Assembly (NCBI GenBank): GCA_050696075.1
Contig: JBOGUF010000184.1
Span: forward strand, 1-35,434
Direction of reading: 5' to 3'
DNA: 35,434 bases
Origin: JBOGUF01 sp050696075
Lineage (GTDB): Bacteria; Chloroflexota; Chloroflexia; Thermomicrobiales; UBA6265
Position numbers and translations under genes: made by a program. The stretch's first letter is position 1. Each line of letters starts with the position of its first letter. The notes under the pieces were generated by a model. It saw only the letters and a program-made list of their open reading frames with translations, was not told the DNA's origin and did not search any database. This document shows positions 14,183 through 22,461 of the stretch, one piece after another.

Positions 14183-16792
14183 CTACGGCCCGGCGATGCC
14201 GACGGACAGGCGGGCCTCGTCCAGGTGCGTGACAGCGGCGCGGTGGAGATCCTCCGCGGTCAGGGCGTTGATGATGCCAGGGTAGCGGTCGACGTAGTCG
14301 AGGCCGAGCCCGTAATGCTCGATGGCGAGCAGGAGCGCGACGACGCCGTCGTTCATCTCCAGCGCCAGCGGCAAAGAGCCGGTCATGTAGCTCTTGGCAT
14401 CGGCGAGCTCATCGCCGTCGACGAGCGTATCCCGCAGCCGGCGGAGCTCCGTGACGATGCCGTCGAGCGCACGGTCCGCGTTCGCCGGATCGACGCCTGC
14501 CCTGCTGATCCAGACCCCGCCCTCCTTACCTGGCTCGACGACGCTGAAGACGTAGTAGGCCAGGCCCTGCTCGTCGCGGACATTCGCGCCGAGGCGGCCC
14601 ATTAGGCCAAGACGGCCGAGGATGAGATTGGCCGTTTCGAGCGCGTGGTAGTCGGGATGGTTTCGCGGAAGCGTCAGCGATCCGGCGGCGACATCGGTTT
14701 GGCTCTTCCCCGCCACGCGGGTCTTGCGAATTGCCCCGTTCGATCCAATCGCCGGGGCCGACGCCGGTTCCGGCCGCGTCGCGGAGGTGTCCCATTCGCC
14801 GAATCGGTTGTTGGTCAGCTCAACGGCATGCGCAACTGCCGGGATGCCGCCGACTACGGCGACCGTCATCACGGCCGGGCCGAAGTGCTCCGCATGAAAG
14901 CGCGCGAGATCGTCGCGGCCGATCGCGTTGACCGATCCGGCCGTTCCCAGCACCCGATGGCGATAGGGATGACCCTCCGGGTAGAGCAATTCCCGCATGG
15001 TGCGATCGGCGACGGCGTGGGTGTCGTCCTCTTGCTCGGCGATCGCGGTCAGGATTTCGCCGCGGACCTTCTCCACCTCGTCCATGGGAAACGTCGGGTG
15101 GCGGAGCACATCAGCCGCGAGCGCGAAGAGCCGGGGCAGATCCTCCGGCAGGCAACGGATTGCGACCTCAGTAAAAAGCCGGCCCGCTTCGACGCCAAGG
15201 GTCGCGCCGAGGCTATCGGTCAGCTCATTGAAGGCGTCGAAGCTGAGCGATTCCGTCCCGCGCGTGAGCGAGCGCGCGGTGAAGGCGGCCAAGCCATGTT
15301 GCGTCGCCGGGTCCTGGGCCGCTCCCGCCTCAATACGGATGCGCGCCGATACGGCCGGATCGGCCGGCTGCGCCTGACCGAGAACGACGATGCCGTTGGG
15401 CAGATCGTGCCGCTCGAAAGGTGGGCGTTCGGTTGGGGCAACGCCGGTCGCGTACCACCGGCGAAACGCGATCGGTGCGCCATCGGTGGCGCCCTCAGCT
15501 TGTCCACCGCCTCGACCGTCGGGGAAGAGCCAGCCGACGGTACGGTTCTGTGGTTGGAGATAGGTCGCCGCGACGCGCTGAACGTCGGCAGGCGTCACCG
15601 CCTCAATCTCGTACAGGAGGCGTTCGGCCCGTTGGTAGCTGTCGACGACCTCCATCTGACCCAGCCAGTACGCCTGGTTGGTCACGCCCTCGCCGGAATA
15701 GACGTATTGCGCCTTGACTTGCTTAACCGCGCGGCCAAGCTCCTCGGCAGGCGCCGGTTCGGCCGCGAGGCGCTCGAACTCTTCGTCGATGACCGATTCG
15801 ATCCGCGCGGGATTGGCGCCGGGCAGCGCGGTGACGCCGACGATCAGCAGGAATGGGTCGATCGTCAGTTCGAAGTCGGAGCCGGCAGCCCGGGCCAAGC
15901 CCGCGGCGACCAAGGAGCGGTAGAGCCGGGCCGAGCGTCCCATCTGTCCCCCGCCGCCAAAGCCCATCCCCTTGCCGCCGGAAAGGACGGCGTCGGCGAC
16001 GAGGATTGCCGCCGTGTCCGGATGCCTGCCTTCAGGCGTGTGGTAGGCCAAACGCAGGTAGGAGGTAGGCGCCGGCTGACGCAAGGTCACCCGGCGCTCG
16101 CCGCGTTGAGCCGGTTCGACGGCGGCGACCGGGGGCAGCACCGACCCCGCTTCGATGTCGCCGAAGTGTTCCTCGATGCGCCGGAAGAGGTCCTCGGCGT
16201 CGAAGTCGCCCGCGGCGGTGATGAAGGCGTTGGCCGGGTGGTAGGCACGCCGGTAGTGGCTGTAGAGGTCGTCGCGGGTGATCCGTTTGAGGTCGGATTC
16301 GTACCCAATGACCATGTGCCGGTAAGGATGGGCGTGAAACGCGGTCGCCACGACCTCTTCAAAGAGGAGGTAGGTCGGACTGTTCTCCGCGCCCTGCCGT
16401 TCGGAAAGGATGACCGTGCGCTCCGATTCGGTTTCGGTCGGATCAAAGAGCGAGTTGGCCATGCGATCCGACTCGATGCGCAACGCCATGTCCAGGCGAT
16501 CGGACGGGAGCGTTTCGAAGTAGCCGGTCCAGTCGTTCGACGTCAGAGCGTTGAGGGTGCCGCCGTTCTTGGTCACCTCCCGGAAGATGGCGCCCTTGGC
16601 GAGGGACGGCGTCCCCTTGAACTGCATGTGCTCGACCCAATGGGAAAGTCCGGTCAGCCCAGCCGACTCGTTCCGACTGCCGATCCGGTACCAGACCCAA
16701 AACGAGGCGAGCGGCGCATCGTGCGACTCGCGCAGGATCACCTTCAAGCCATTCGGCATCGTGCGCTCGAAGATCGCGTGGTTTTCCGACAC
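14183..16792 (-). CDS. M16 family zinc metallopeptidase (pitrilysin-like, two tandem domains)
   Basis: An 869-residue peptidase with two M16 domains in one chain. The N-terminal half carries the inverted zinc motif H51-W-V-E54-H55 followed by HMQFKGTP, and E131 lies 75 residues after H55, matching the H-x-x-E-H-x(74-76)-E rule of active members. The C-terminal half (from about 440, beginning RHDLPNGIVVLGQAQ) lacks that motif and is the usual inactive lid-forming partner. No signal peptide is seen, so it is likely cytoplasmic. The GTG at 16792 follows AAAGGA by 8 bases. The frame extends upstream for another 49 codons into the RraA-like gene with no support. It is the downstream partner of that gene (34-base gap), so the two are probably co-transcribed. 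Confidence 0.88.
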   Translation of the reverse strand: MSENHAIFERTMPNGLKVILRESHDAPLASFWVWYRIGSRNESAGLTGLSHWVEHMQFKGTPSLAKGAIFREVTKNGGTLNALTSNDWTGYFETLPSDRLDMALRIESDRMANSLFDPTETESERTVILSERQGAENSPTYLLFEEVVATAFHAHPYRHMVIGYESDLKRITRDDLYSHYRRAYHPANAFITAAGDFDAEDLFRRIEEHFGDIEAGSVLPPVAAVEPAQRGERRVTLRQPAPTSYLRLAYHTPEGRHPDTAAILVADAVLSGGKGMGFGGGGQMGRSARLYRSLVAAGLARAAGSDFELTIDPFLLIVGVTALPGANPARIESVIDEEFERLAAEPAPAEELGRAVKQVKAQYVYSGEGVTNQAYWLGQMEVVDSYQRAERLLYEIEAVTPADVQRVAATYLQPQNRTVGWLFPDGRGGGQAEGATDGAPIAFRRWYATGVAPTERPPFERHDLPNGIVVLGQAQPADPAVSARIRIEAGAAQDPATQHGLAAFTARSLTRGTESLSFDAFNELTDSLGATLGVEAGRLFTEVAIRCLPEDLPRLFALAADVLRHPTFPMDEVEKVRGEILTAIAEQEDDTHAVADRTMRELLYPEGHPYRHRVLGTAGSVNAIGRDDLARFHAEHFGPAVMTVAVVGGIPAVAHAVELTNNRFGEWDTSATRPEPASAPAIGSNGAIRKTRVAGKSQTDVAAGSLTLPRNHPDYHALETANLILGRLGLMGRLGANVRDEQGLAYYVFSVVEPGKEGGVWISRAGVDPANADRALDGIVTELRRLRDTLVDGDELADAKSYMTGSLPLALEMNDGVVALLLAIEHYGLGLDYVDRYPGIINALTAEDLHRAAVTHLDEARLSVGIAGP

Positions 16793-16826
16793 CCTTGTCG
16801 TCCTTTCAGTCGTCAAAATACCGCGA

Positions 16827-17519
16827 TCAGTATCCCCGCCCGGCCTTGACCGCTTCCAAGCTAAAGGCATCGCTTTTGATGAAGTCCATCGTCCGCCGCT
16901 CGCGATCGCGCACCTCTTGAACGGCTGCCGGCAGGGCATCCAAGACGGACGGAGGCACGATCACGATGCCGTTCGCGTCGCCGTGGAGGATATCGCCGGT
17001 CTCGACGCGTTGGCCGTCAAGCACCACGGGCACGCCGACGTCGACGACGCTGAAGTTGGCGTGGGAGACGACGGCGTAGGCAGCGTAATAGTGCATACCG
17101 AGCGCGCGCACTTCGTGCAGGTCGCGATAGCCGCCGTCGGTCACCATGCCGACGACGCCGAGTTGCTTTGCGAGCGTGGCCATCACCTCGCCGGCGTAGG
17201 CGACCCGTGACGGAGCGCCACTCACGTCCTGCATCACGACCACCAGCGGTCCAGTCATCGACGCGGCCAGTTCCCACATGCGCCAGTAGGCGGCGCGGTC
17301 GGCGACGGGGCCGGGCGCATTCGTCACCGTCACGGTCAGCGCGTGCCCGACCATGACCCCCAGATCCGGAAAGAGGGCGCGCACCGCGCCGCCGATGAAC
17401 CCGTCTGTCCGGTCCCGCACCTTGAACGGTTCGATGGCATTGGAGATCGTCGGGCTGTCGACGTCTTGCAGGAACGCGAGTTGGTCGGTGGTGAGCTGGC
17501 GGCCCTGGGAACTGGTCAT
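16827..17519 (-). CDS. RraA-like / HMG-aldolase family protein
   Basis: A 230-residue member of the RraA-like fold. The family includes the RNase E inhibitor RraA and metal-dependent aldolases such as 4-hydroxy-4-methyl-2-oxoglutarate aldolase, which cleave hydroxy-diacids to pyruvate. Visible features are VDSPTISNAIEPF near the start, DGGYRD (128-133, with the conserved R132-D133 that binds substrate and metal in aldolases) and GDILHGDANGIVIVP toward the C-terminus. Having these motifs favours an aldolase-like activity over pure RNase E inhibition, but the substrate is unknown. GGAGG lies about 10 bases before the ATG at 17519. A longer upstream frame has no ribosome site. It is co-directional with the M16 peptidase gene downstream. 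Confidence 0.85.
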   Translation of the reverse strand: MTSSQGRQLTTDQLAFLQDVDSPTISNAIEPFKVRDRTDGFIGGAVRALFPDLGVMVGHALTVTVTNAPGPVADRAAYWRMWELAASMTGPLVVVMQDVSGAPSRVAYAGEVMATLAKQLGVVGMVTDGGYRDLHEVRALGMHYYAAYAVVSHANFSVVDVGVPVVLDGQRVETGDILHGDANGIVIVPPSVLDALPAAVQEVRDRERRTMDFIKSDAFSLEAVKAGRGY

Positions 17520-17568
17520 GGGGAAGCATCCTCCGTCGCGCAATCGTCGTGCAATCAAGCCGCGACGG

Positions 17569-17596
17569 ATTGTCTGTGATCCTGGCGAAAGGTCAA
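17569..17596 (-). promoter_or_regulatory. Putative promoter of the RraA-like/M16 operon
   Basis: On the minus strand TTGACC (17596-17591) and GACAAT (17574-17569) are separated by 16 bases, with transcription expected near 17562, about 43 bases before the ATG at 17519. The -35 matches five of six consensus positions. Confidence 0.5.
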
Positions 17597-17630
17597 GCGC
17601 CGCGCTCTGCCATGTCGACGTCTCGTCTTT

Positions 17631-17680
17631 CCGATCCCCTCCGTCCTTCCGACCGAAGGGAGGAATGACGAGGGGATCGG
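17631..17680. repeat. Inverted repeat between ispG and the RraA-like gene
   Basis: Perfect 11-base arms CCGATCCCCTC (17631-17641) and GAGGGGATCGG (17670-17680) surround a smaller CCTTC...GAAGG hairpin. It lies just past the ispG stop on the minus strand and upstream of the next promoter, so it could act as a transcription barrier, although no U-run follows. The GGAATGAC inside recalls the ends of the 5253-5324 repeat. Confidence 0.55.
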
Positions 17681-17703
17681 TCGGAAGGCCGGATGCGGAT
17701 ACC

Positions 17704-18876
17704 CTAAACCGCCGTCAACGTCAGGACCGGTTTGTAGCTGGTGGCGTCGTGGACCTCGTCGATGATGCCATTCTGGCGGTCTTCGACGACTTGCAGGATT
17801 TCCTGCTTGAGGGCGGCGACCATCTCGGTTTCGGGCACGGTGCGGACGATCTTCCCCTTGCGGAAGATGACGCCCTTGGCGTTGCCCGCGGCGAGGCCGA
17901 CGTCGGCGTCGCGCGCCTCGCCGGGTCCGTTGACAACGCAGCCCATGACCGCAACCCGGATCGGATCTTTGACCTTGGTCAGGAAGTCGTCGATCTCGTT
18001 GGCGATGGTAAAGAGGTCCACCTCGACCCGGCCGCAGGTTGGGCAGGCGATCATCGTCGCGCCCTTCTGGCGCAGTTCGAGACTCTTCAGGATCTCGAAT
18101 CCGACGAAGACCTCCTCAACCGGGTCGGTCGTGAGCGAGACGCGGATCGTGTCGCCGATGCCGAGCGCCAAGAGGCTGCCGATCCCGATCGCGGAGCGGA
18201 CGCTGCCCGCGCGCGGCGTGCCGGCCTCGGTCACGCCGAGGTGGAGTGGGTAGTCATTAGGCAGGGCGGCGAAGCGGCGGTACGCCTCGATCATCACCGG
18301 AACCTCGAATGCCTTCAAGCTGACCTTGATGTCGCCGAAGTCGAGATCCTCCAGGATCTTGATGTGGCCGAGCGCGGAGCGGACCAACCACTCGGCACGC
18401 AGATCTACTTGCGTGGCATGCTGCTCCGCCATTTCGTCAACGAACTCGTGCGTCATCGGCGCGACGGAACCGAAGTTGACGCCGATACGAATCGGCGTGC
18501 CGCGCTCCTTCGCCTTGATGACGACCTCTCGCACGTCCTCCGCCTTGCGGATGTTGCCGGGATTGAGCCGGAGACCGTGGATGCCGGCGTCGAGCGCCTT
18601 CAGGGCCAGCGTGTGCTCGAAGTGGATGTCAGCAATCAGCGGTGCCGGGGAGTAGGGCACGATGTCGGGCAGAGCGGCCGCGGCTTTCCGGTCGGGGACG
18701 GCGATGCGGACGATCTCGCAGCCGGCCTCGGCGAGTTCGGCGATCTGGCGCAGCGTGGCCTTCGGGTCGCGGGTATCGGCGGTCGCCATTGACTGGACGA
18801 CGACCGGGTTGTCGCCGCCGATCTTGACGTCGCCGACGGTGAGGACCCGGGTCTTACGGCGTGGGGAGATGAGCAT
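17704..18876 (-). CDS. ispG: 4-hydroxy-3-methylbut-2-enyl diphosphate synthase (IspG/GcpE)
   Basis: A 390-residue enzyme of the non-mevalonate (MEP) isoprenoid pathway. It converts 2-C-methyl-D-erythritol 2,4-cyclodiphosphate to HMBPP using a [4Fe-4S] cluster. The cluster ligands are visible as C278-P-T-C281 and MGC313VVNGPGE320, with the catalytic-region Glu at 320. The TIM-barrel half shows VGDVKIGGDNPVVVQSM (14-30), LIADIHF (80-86) and GLRLNPGN (101-108). It is the short two-domain bacterial form, lacking the plant-type insertion. The ATG at 18876 has GAGGAG about 9 bases upstream. It lies 25 bases after rseP and is almost surely in the same transcript, the classic MEP-gene/site-2 protease grouping. 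The dxr gene often found upstream of rseP is not here. Confidence 0.95.
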   Translation of the reverse strand: MLISPRRKTRVLTVGDVKIGGDNPVVVQSMATADTRDPKATLRQIAELAEAGCEIVRIAVPDRKAAAALPDIVPYSPAPLIADIHFEHTLALKALDAGIHGLRLNPGNIRKAEDVREVVIKAKERGTPIRIGVNFGSVAPMTHEFVDEMAEQHATQVDLRAEWLVRSALGHIKILEDLDFGDIKVSLKAFEVPVMIEAYRRFAALPNDYPLHLGVTEAGTPRAGSVRSAIGIGSLLALGIGDTIRVSLTTDPVEEVFVGFEILKSLELRQKGATMIACPTCGRVEVDLFTIANEIDDFLTKVKDPIRVAVMGCVVNGPGEARDADVGLAAGNAKGVIFRKGKIVRTVPETEMVAALKQEILQVVEDRQNGIIDEVHDATSYKPVLTLTAV

Positions 18877-18901
18877 GGATGGAGGCTCCTCGGGTGGGTA
18901 A

Positions 18902-20248
18902 CTAATCCAGGAACGAATTGCCTTCGATGAGGCGCTTGATGTCCTGGTAGGCAATGACGAACATCAGGCCGAGCAGGATCACTAATCCCGCGAAGTGGAC
19001 GAGACCTTCCTTTTCCGGAGCGATCTTGCGCCCCCCCCGCACGACTTCGAGGAGGACAAAGAGGAGGCGTCCACCGTCCAATGCCGGTAAGGGTATGAGA
19101 TTGAGGATCGCCAGGTTGAGCGAGAGCAGGATCGAGAACTGGGCCAACCGCACCCAAACCGGGATCGGGCTGTCGATCTCGACAAGGGTGTTGGTGAGTT
19201 GGGCCATGCCAACCGGGCCGGCAACCTGCCCCAGATCCTCGCGGCTGCTGAAGAGGCGCTTGATGCCGAGCACCATCTGCTTGCCGAGGTCGTATGACTC
19301 CTCGAAGCCGCGCGGTATGACCTTGAGCGCGGGCACCGACTCGTAGATCGGGCTGTGCTGGACTTGAGTGATACCGGTGGCGAGAATGGGGTCCTCGCCC
19401 GTTTCGGGCTCAAGCACGGCGATTTCGGTGGAGACGATCTCGCCGCCGCGATCGAGCGTGAGCGGCAGGTCGAAACCGACGAAGCGGTCGAGCTCGACGC
19501 CGAGGATGTAGGTGTCGAACACGTCCCGCTCGTTGGCGGTGACGATGCGATCGCCGGGCTGAATACCGGCTTCGGCCGCCGCGGAGCCAGCTTCCACCGC
19601 TTCGATGATGACCTCGCCCTCGGTGCGCGGGTTGCCGAGCAGGCCGACGCCGACCGCGCCTTCGCCTTCCGGCGGGTTCTCGCGGGGGATCACGGTCGTG
19701 TCAATCAGATTTCCGCGGCGCTCGACGGTGAAGGTGATCTCGTCGCCGGCGCGCGAGCTCGTGACGTTGGAGACTTCCTGATTCGTTTCGACGCGCTCGC
19801 CATTGACCTCGACGATGCGATCGCCGGCCTGCCAGCCCGCTTTGGCGGCAGGGGAACCAGGGACGACGTCGGTGATGTAGACGTTCGTGTGTGGCACGCC
19901 CTGGATGCCAATGACGATTGCCATCAAAATAATCGCGAAGAGCACATTCATGCCGGCGCCCGCGGAAAGGAAAAACGCCCGCTGGTGTGGCGGTTTGGCG
20001 TTCATCGAGTCTGGTTCCATGTTGGAACCGTCTTCGCCCTTGACGCGGACGAACCCGCCGAAGGGGATCAGGTTGACCGACCAGAGAGTGTCTTTCCAGG
20101 GAATCCCGAAGAGGCGCGGCGGCAGGCCGATGCCGAACTCCTCGACCTTCACGCCGCACATGCGGGCGGTGATGAAATGGCCGAACTCGTGAACGAGGAT
20201 CAGGACGGCGAGGATGGGGACGATATAGAAATAGCCGATATCAGGCAC
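18902..20248 (-). CDS. rseP: RIP metalloprotease RseP (site-2 protease, M50)
   Basis: A 448-residue intramembrane zinc protease that cleaves anti-sigma factors or other membrane substrates. The zinc motif H20-E-F-G-H24 lies in the first helix, and the third ligand motif LIPLPALDGG lies in a late helix. Between them are two PDZ-like domains (about 118-200 and 205-285, each with a PGSPAAKAGWQAGDRIV-like core). Hydrophobic helices lie near 90-112, around the LDGG motif, and at the end. Length and layout match full-length bacterial RseP. It starts with GTG at 20248, with GGAG some 14 bases upstream. It is followed closely by ispG. Which anti-sigma factor it acts on cannot be seen here. Confidence 0.93.
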   Translation of the reverse strand: MPDIGYFYIVPILAVLILVHEFGHFITARMCGVKVEEFGIGLPPRLFGIPWKDTLWSVNLIPFGGFVRVKGEDGSNMEPDSMNAKPPHQRAFFLSAGAGMNVLFAIILMAIVIGIQGVPHTNVYITDVVPGSPAAKAGWQAGDRIVEVNGERVETNQEVSNVTSSRAGDEITFTVERRGNLIDTTVIPRENPPEGEGAVGVGLLGNPRTEGEVIIEAVEAGSAAAEAGIQPGDRIVTANERDVFDTYILGVELDRFVGFDLPLTLDRGGEIVSTEIAVLEPETGEDPILATGITQVQHSPIYESVPALKVIPRGFEESYDLGKQMVLGIKRLFSSREDLGQVAGPVGMAQLTNTLVEIDSPIPVWVRLAQFSILLSLNLAILNLIPLPALDGGRLLFVLLEVVRGGRKIAPEKEGLVHFAGLVILLGLMFVIAYQDIKRLIEGNSFLD

Positions 20249-20321
20249 GCTGGTTGTTGCTCCATCGGCGGGCGACGGTCAGACCTCATGGCTACCGCAA
20301 ACGCGCCCGCGCGTTACGTGA

Positions 20322-20330
20322 ATGGTACCA
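20322..20330 (-). promoter_or_regulatory. Putative extended -10 promoter of rseP-ispG
   Basis: On the minus strand TGGTACCAT (20330-20322) has the extended -10 form, with transcription expected near 20315, about 67 bases before the rseP GTG. No clear -35 is seen. The 95-base gap after the binding-protein gene is large enough for an independent promoter. Confidence 0.4.
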
Positions 20331-20343
20331 CCGCGGGCTGCCC

Positions 20344-22194
20344 CTACTCCTCTACCCACACATACGGCAGACTCCAGAGGAATCCATAGCCGTTCGGGTA
20401 GAAGTTGTGCAATCGCGTGTTGTAGCCCGTTCGCGCGACGCCGAAGCGAATCACGCCAATCGGTTGGTCTTCCCACACGATTTGGGATTGTTGGATGAGC
20501 AGATCGACGCGCTGGGCGGGGTCGAACTCGCGTCGCTGCCGCTCGTCGAGTTCATCCCACTCCGGGTTGCAGTAGTTCATGAAGTTGAGGCCGCCGCGGT
20601 AGGCGTCGCAGGAGAAGATCGCGCCCTGGCTGCCGTCCGGCGTCAAATTGACGGCCAGCAGCGTCATCTCGAAGTCGTGCGCCTCGAGCCGATCGACCAG
20701 GATCGGGAACGCGACAAACTCCGCCTCGAGCTCGACGCCGACCTGACTCCACGCCTCCTGCATGTAGGAGACGATCTGTTTCGTCACCGCGTCGCCGTCA
20801 CCGGCGATCAGGGAGAACTCCAGCTCCACGCCATCCTTATCGACCGTGCCGTTGTCGTTGGTGTCGGTCCAACCGGCTTGTTCGAGGAGTCGCCTCGCCT
20901 CGTTCAGATCGTATTCGTAGGCCGGCATCATCTGATCGGGAGCATAGGCGGGCGAGAGCCGGGGCTGGGTGCCAACTGCCGCCTCGCCGTACCCGAGAAA
21001 GATGCTCTCGGTGATGGCGTCGCGGTCGAGGGCGGTGAAGAGCGCTTGCCGGACTTCCTTGTCCTGGAAGAGGGGGGTGGCTTCGGCGTCGAGATTGAAG
21101 GCGTAGTACGTGAACTGGTAAAAGTTGTAGATCTCGACGTTCAGGCTGGGATTGTTGAGGACCGCCTCCATTTGGGCCGGCGGGATGATCTCCATGATGT
21201 CGGTCGCGCCGTCTTCGAGGGCGAGGACCGCGGTGTCGGCGTTCGGCTGGATCTGCAGAACGAACTCATCGATGTGGGGCACTGTGCCGTAGTAGTCGTC
21301 GTTGCGGGTCAGGGTGACGTGGTCGCCTTGAACCCACTCCTTTAGCTTGAACGGCCCGGTGCCGACGACGCGACTCGGGTCTTGCCCGGTGCTGCCGGGG
21401 TCGAACGACCAACTCTCGAACCCGATGTCCTGCCAGACGTGCCGCGGCATGACCAGTACCGCGCCCGGGCCATCGTAAAGGAAGTTCACCAGCCGGTCGC
21501 GGGCGGTGATCTCGAAGGTGTCGGGGTCGATCACGCGGTAGGACTCGACCGCGTCGTTGACCTGCGAGGTGTAGGAACTGCCGGTGTTGGGGTCGAGGAC
21601 GGCATCGAAGCTGAATTTGACGTCCTCGGCGGTGAGATCGGCGCCGTCGTGCCAGGTCGCGTCCCGGTTGAGGTGGAAGGTGTAGACCAGCCCATCGGGC
21701 GAGACCTCCCAGGACTCGGCCAGGCCGGGTACGGGTTGTCCATCTATCGGGCTCGCGCCGATCAGCGCCTCGTATATGGCGCCGGTCACGGCAAAGGTGA
21801 GGGTGTCGTTGGTCAAGATGCCGTTGACCGTGCTGATGTCGGAGGCTTCGCCCAGGATCACGCGTCCCCCTTCATTCGCCGCCGGTTCCATCGGGAAATG
21901 CTGGAGCAGTTGCCGCTCAAACTCCTCGCGGGTCACCGACTGGTTAGTCGAGGCAGCCGCGACCGGCGAAGCCGCGGCGGGCGATGCTACCGGCGACACG
22001 ACGGGTGATGCGACTGGTGACGCTCCCGGCGAGACGATCGGGGAGGCGGCTGGCGACGCCTCAACGGTCGACGTCGGTGGCGCCGAGGTAGCGGTTGGAG
22101 CCGGGTCCTCGTCTTCGTCATCGCCGGTGCAGGCGGCAAGGAGGAAAAGCGCGGCGCAGAGAATGGTGCCGATTGAAAGAAGCCATCGTTGCAT
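20344..22194 (-). CDS. Peptide-type ABC transporter substrate-binding lipoprotein (family 5)
   Basis: A 616-residue family-5 solute-binding lipoprotein. The signal sequence ends in the lipobox L19-A20-A21-C22, so it should be anchored to the outer face of the cytoplasmic membrane. A linker rich in Ser-Pro-Val/Ala repeats (about 45-82) follows. The binding domain shows LAESWEVSPDGLVYTFHLNRDATWHDGADLTAEDV in pieces typical of DppA/OppA, then VGTGPFKLKEW and VRQALFTALDRDA. A D-x-N-D-N-G-T-V-D-x-D-G segment resembles a calcium-binding loop. A GAGGAG stretch lies about 14 bases before the ATG, a little far. No permeases adjoin it. It is only distantly like the Tat-type binding protein at 7979-9922, in the same family but with a different export route. 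The ligand is unknown. Confidence 0.88.
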   Translation of the reverse strand: MQRWLLSIGTILCAALFLLAACTGDDEDEDPAPTATSAPPTSTVEASPAASPIVSPGASPVASPVVSPVASPAAASPVAAASTNQSVTREEFERQLLQHFPMEPAANEGGRVILGEASDISTVNGILTNDTLTFAVTGAIYEALIGASPIDGQPVPGLAESWEVSPDGLVYTFHLNRDATWHDGADLTAEDVKFSFDAVLDPNTGSSYTSQVNDAVESYRVIDPDTFEITARDRLVNFLYDGPGAVLVMPRHVWQDIGFESWSFDPGSTGQDPSRVVGTGPFKLKEWVQGDHVTLTRNDDYYGTVPHIDEFVLQIQPNADTAVLALEDGATDIMEIIPPAQMEAVLNNPSLNVEIYNFYQFTYYAFNLDAEATPLFQDKEVRQALFTALDRDAITESIFLGYGEAAVGTQPRLSPAYAPDQMMPAYEYDLNEARRLLEQAGWTDTNDNGTVDKDGVELEFSLIAGDGDAVTKQIVSYMQEAWSQVGVELEAEFVAFPILVDRLEAHDFEMTLLAVNLTPDGSQGAIFSCDAYRGGLNFMNYCNPEWDELDERQRREFDPAQRVDLLIQQSQIVWEDQPIGVIRFGVARTGYNTRLHNFYPNGYGFLWSLPYVWVEE

Positions 22195-22351
22195 GGGCGT
22201 TGCTTGCGCTCCTCGCTAAGTCGAACTGGCGCATGACATTGGACGCGCGATGCCGCATCACGGCACGCACGGCCAGACTGGATGCCTTAACGATAGTCCA
22301 TATGGATGCCCGATGGCAGTCTAGCTCGCGGCCAAAGTGGGACATAATGTG

Positions 22352-22360
22352 TGCTACAAT
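22352..22360 (+). promoter_or_regulatory. Putative extended -10 promoter (TGCTACAAT) of the alanine dehydrogenase gene
   Basis: TG (22352-22353), one base and TACAAT (22355-22360) form an extended -10 about 100 bases before the ATG at 22462. The -35 region is not conserved. Transcription would start near 22367, just before the hairpin at 22380-22397. Confidence 0.5.
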
Positions 22361-22379
22361 CCGTCGGTCCTGACGCTCG

Positions 22380-22400
22380 CCCCCTCACCCGAGGGGGTTT
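22380..22400 (+). promoter_or_regulatory. Terminator-like hairpin in the alanine dehydrogenase leader
   Basis: CCCCCTC (22380-22386), a four-base loop and GAGGGGG (22391-22397) form a perfect 7-bp GC-rich stem followed by TTT. It lies downstream of the predicted promoter and upstream of the start codon, so it may be an attenuator or a 5' stabilising hairpin. The U-run is short for an intrinsic terminator. Confidence 0.45.
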
Positions 22401-22461
22401 GACGACCGTGGGGGCCCCGCCGGCTGGCCGCCGGACACGCATGCGAGGGAAACGATCGCCG

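Noticed and set aside
14645..16849. A 734-codon open frame on the plus strand
   Set aside because: It mirrors the M16 peptidase, which has intact zinc-binding motifs; the antisense translation resembles nothing.
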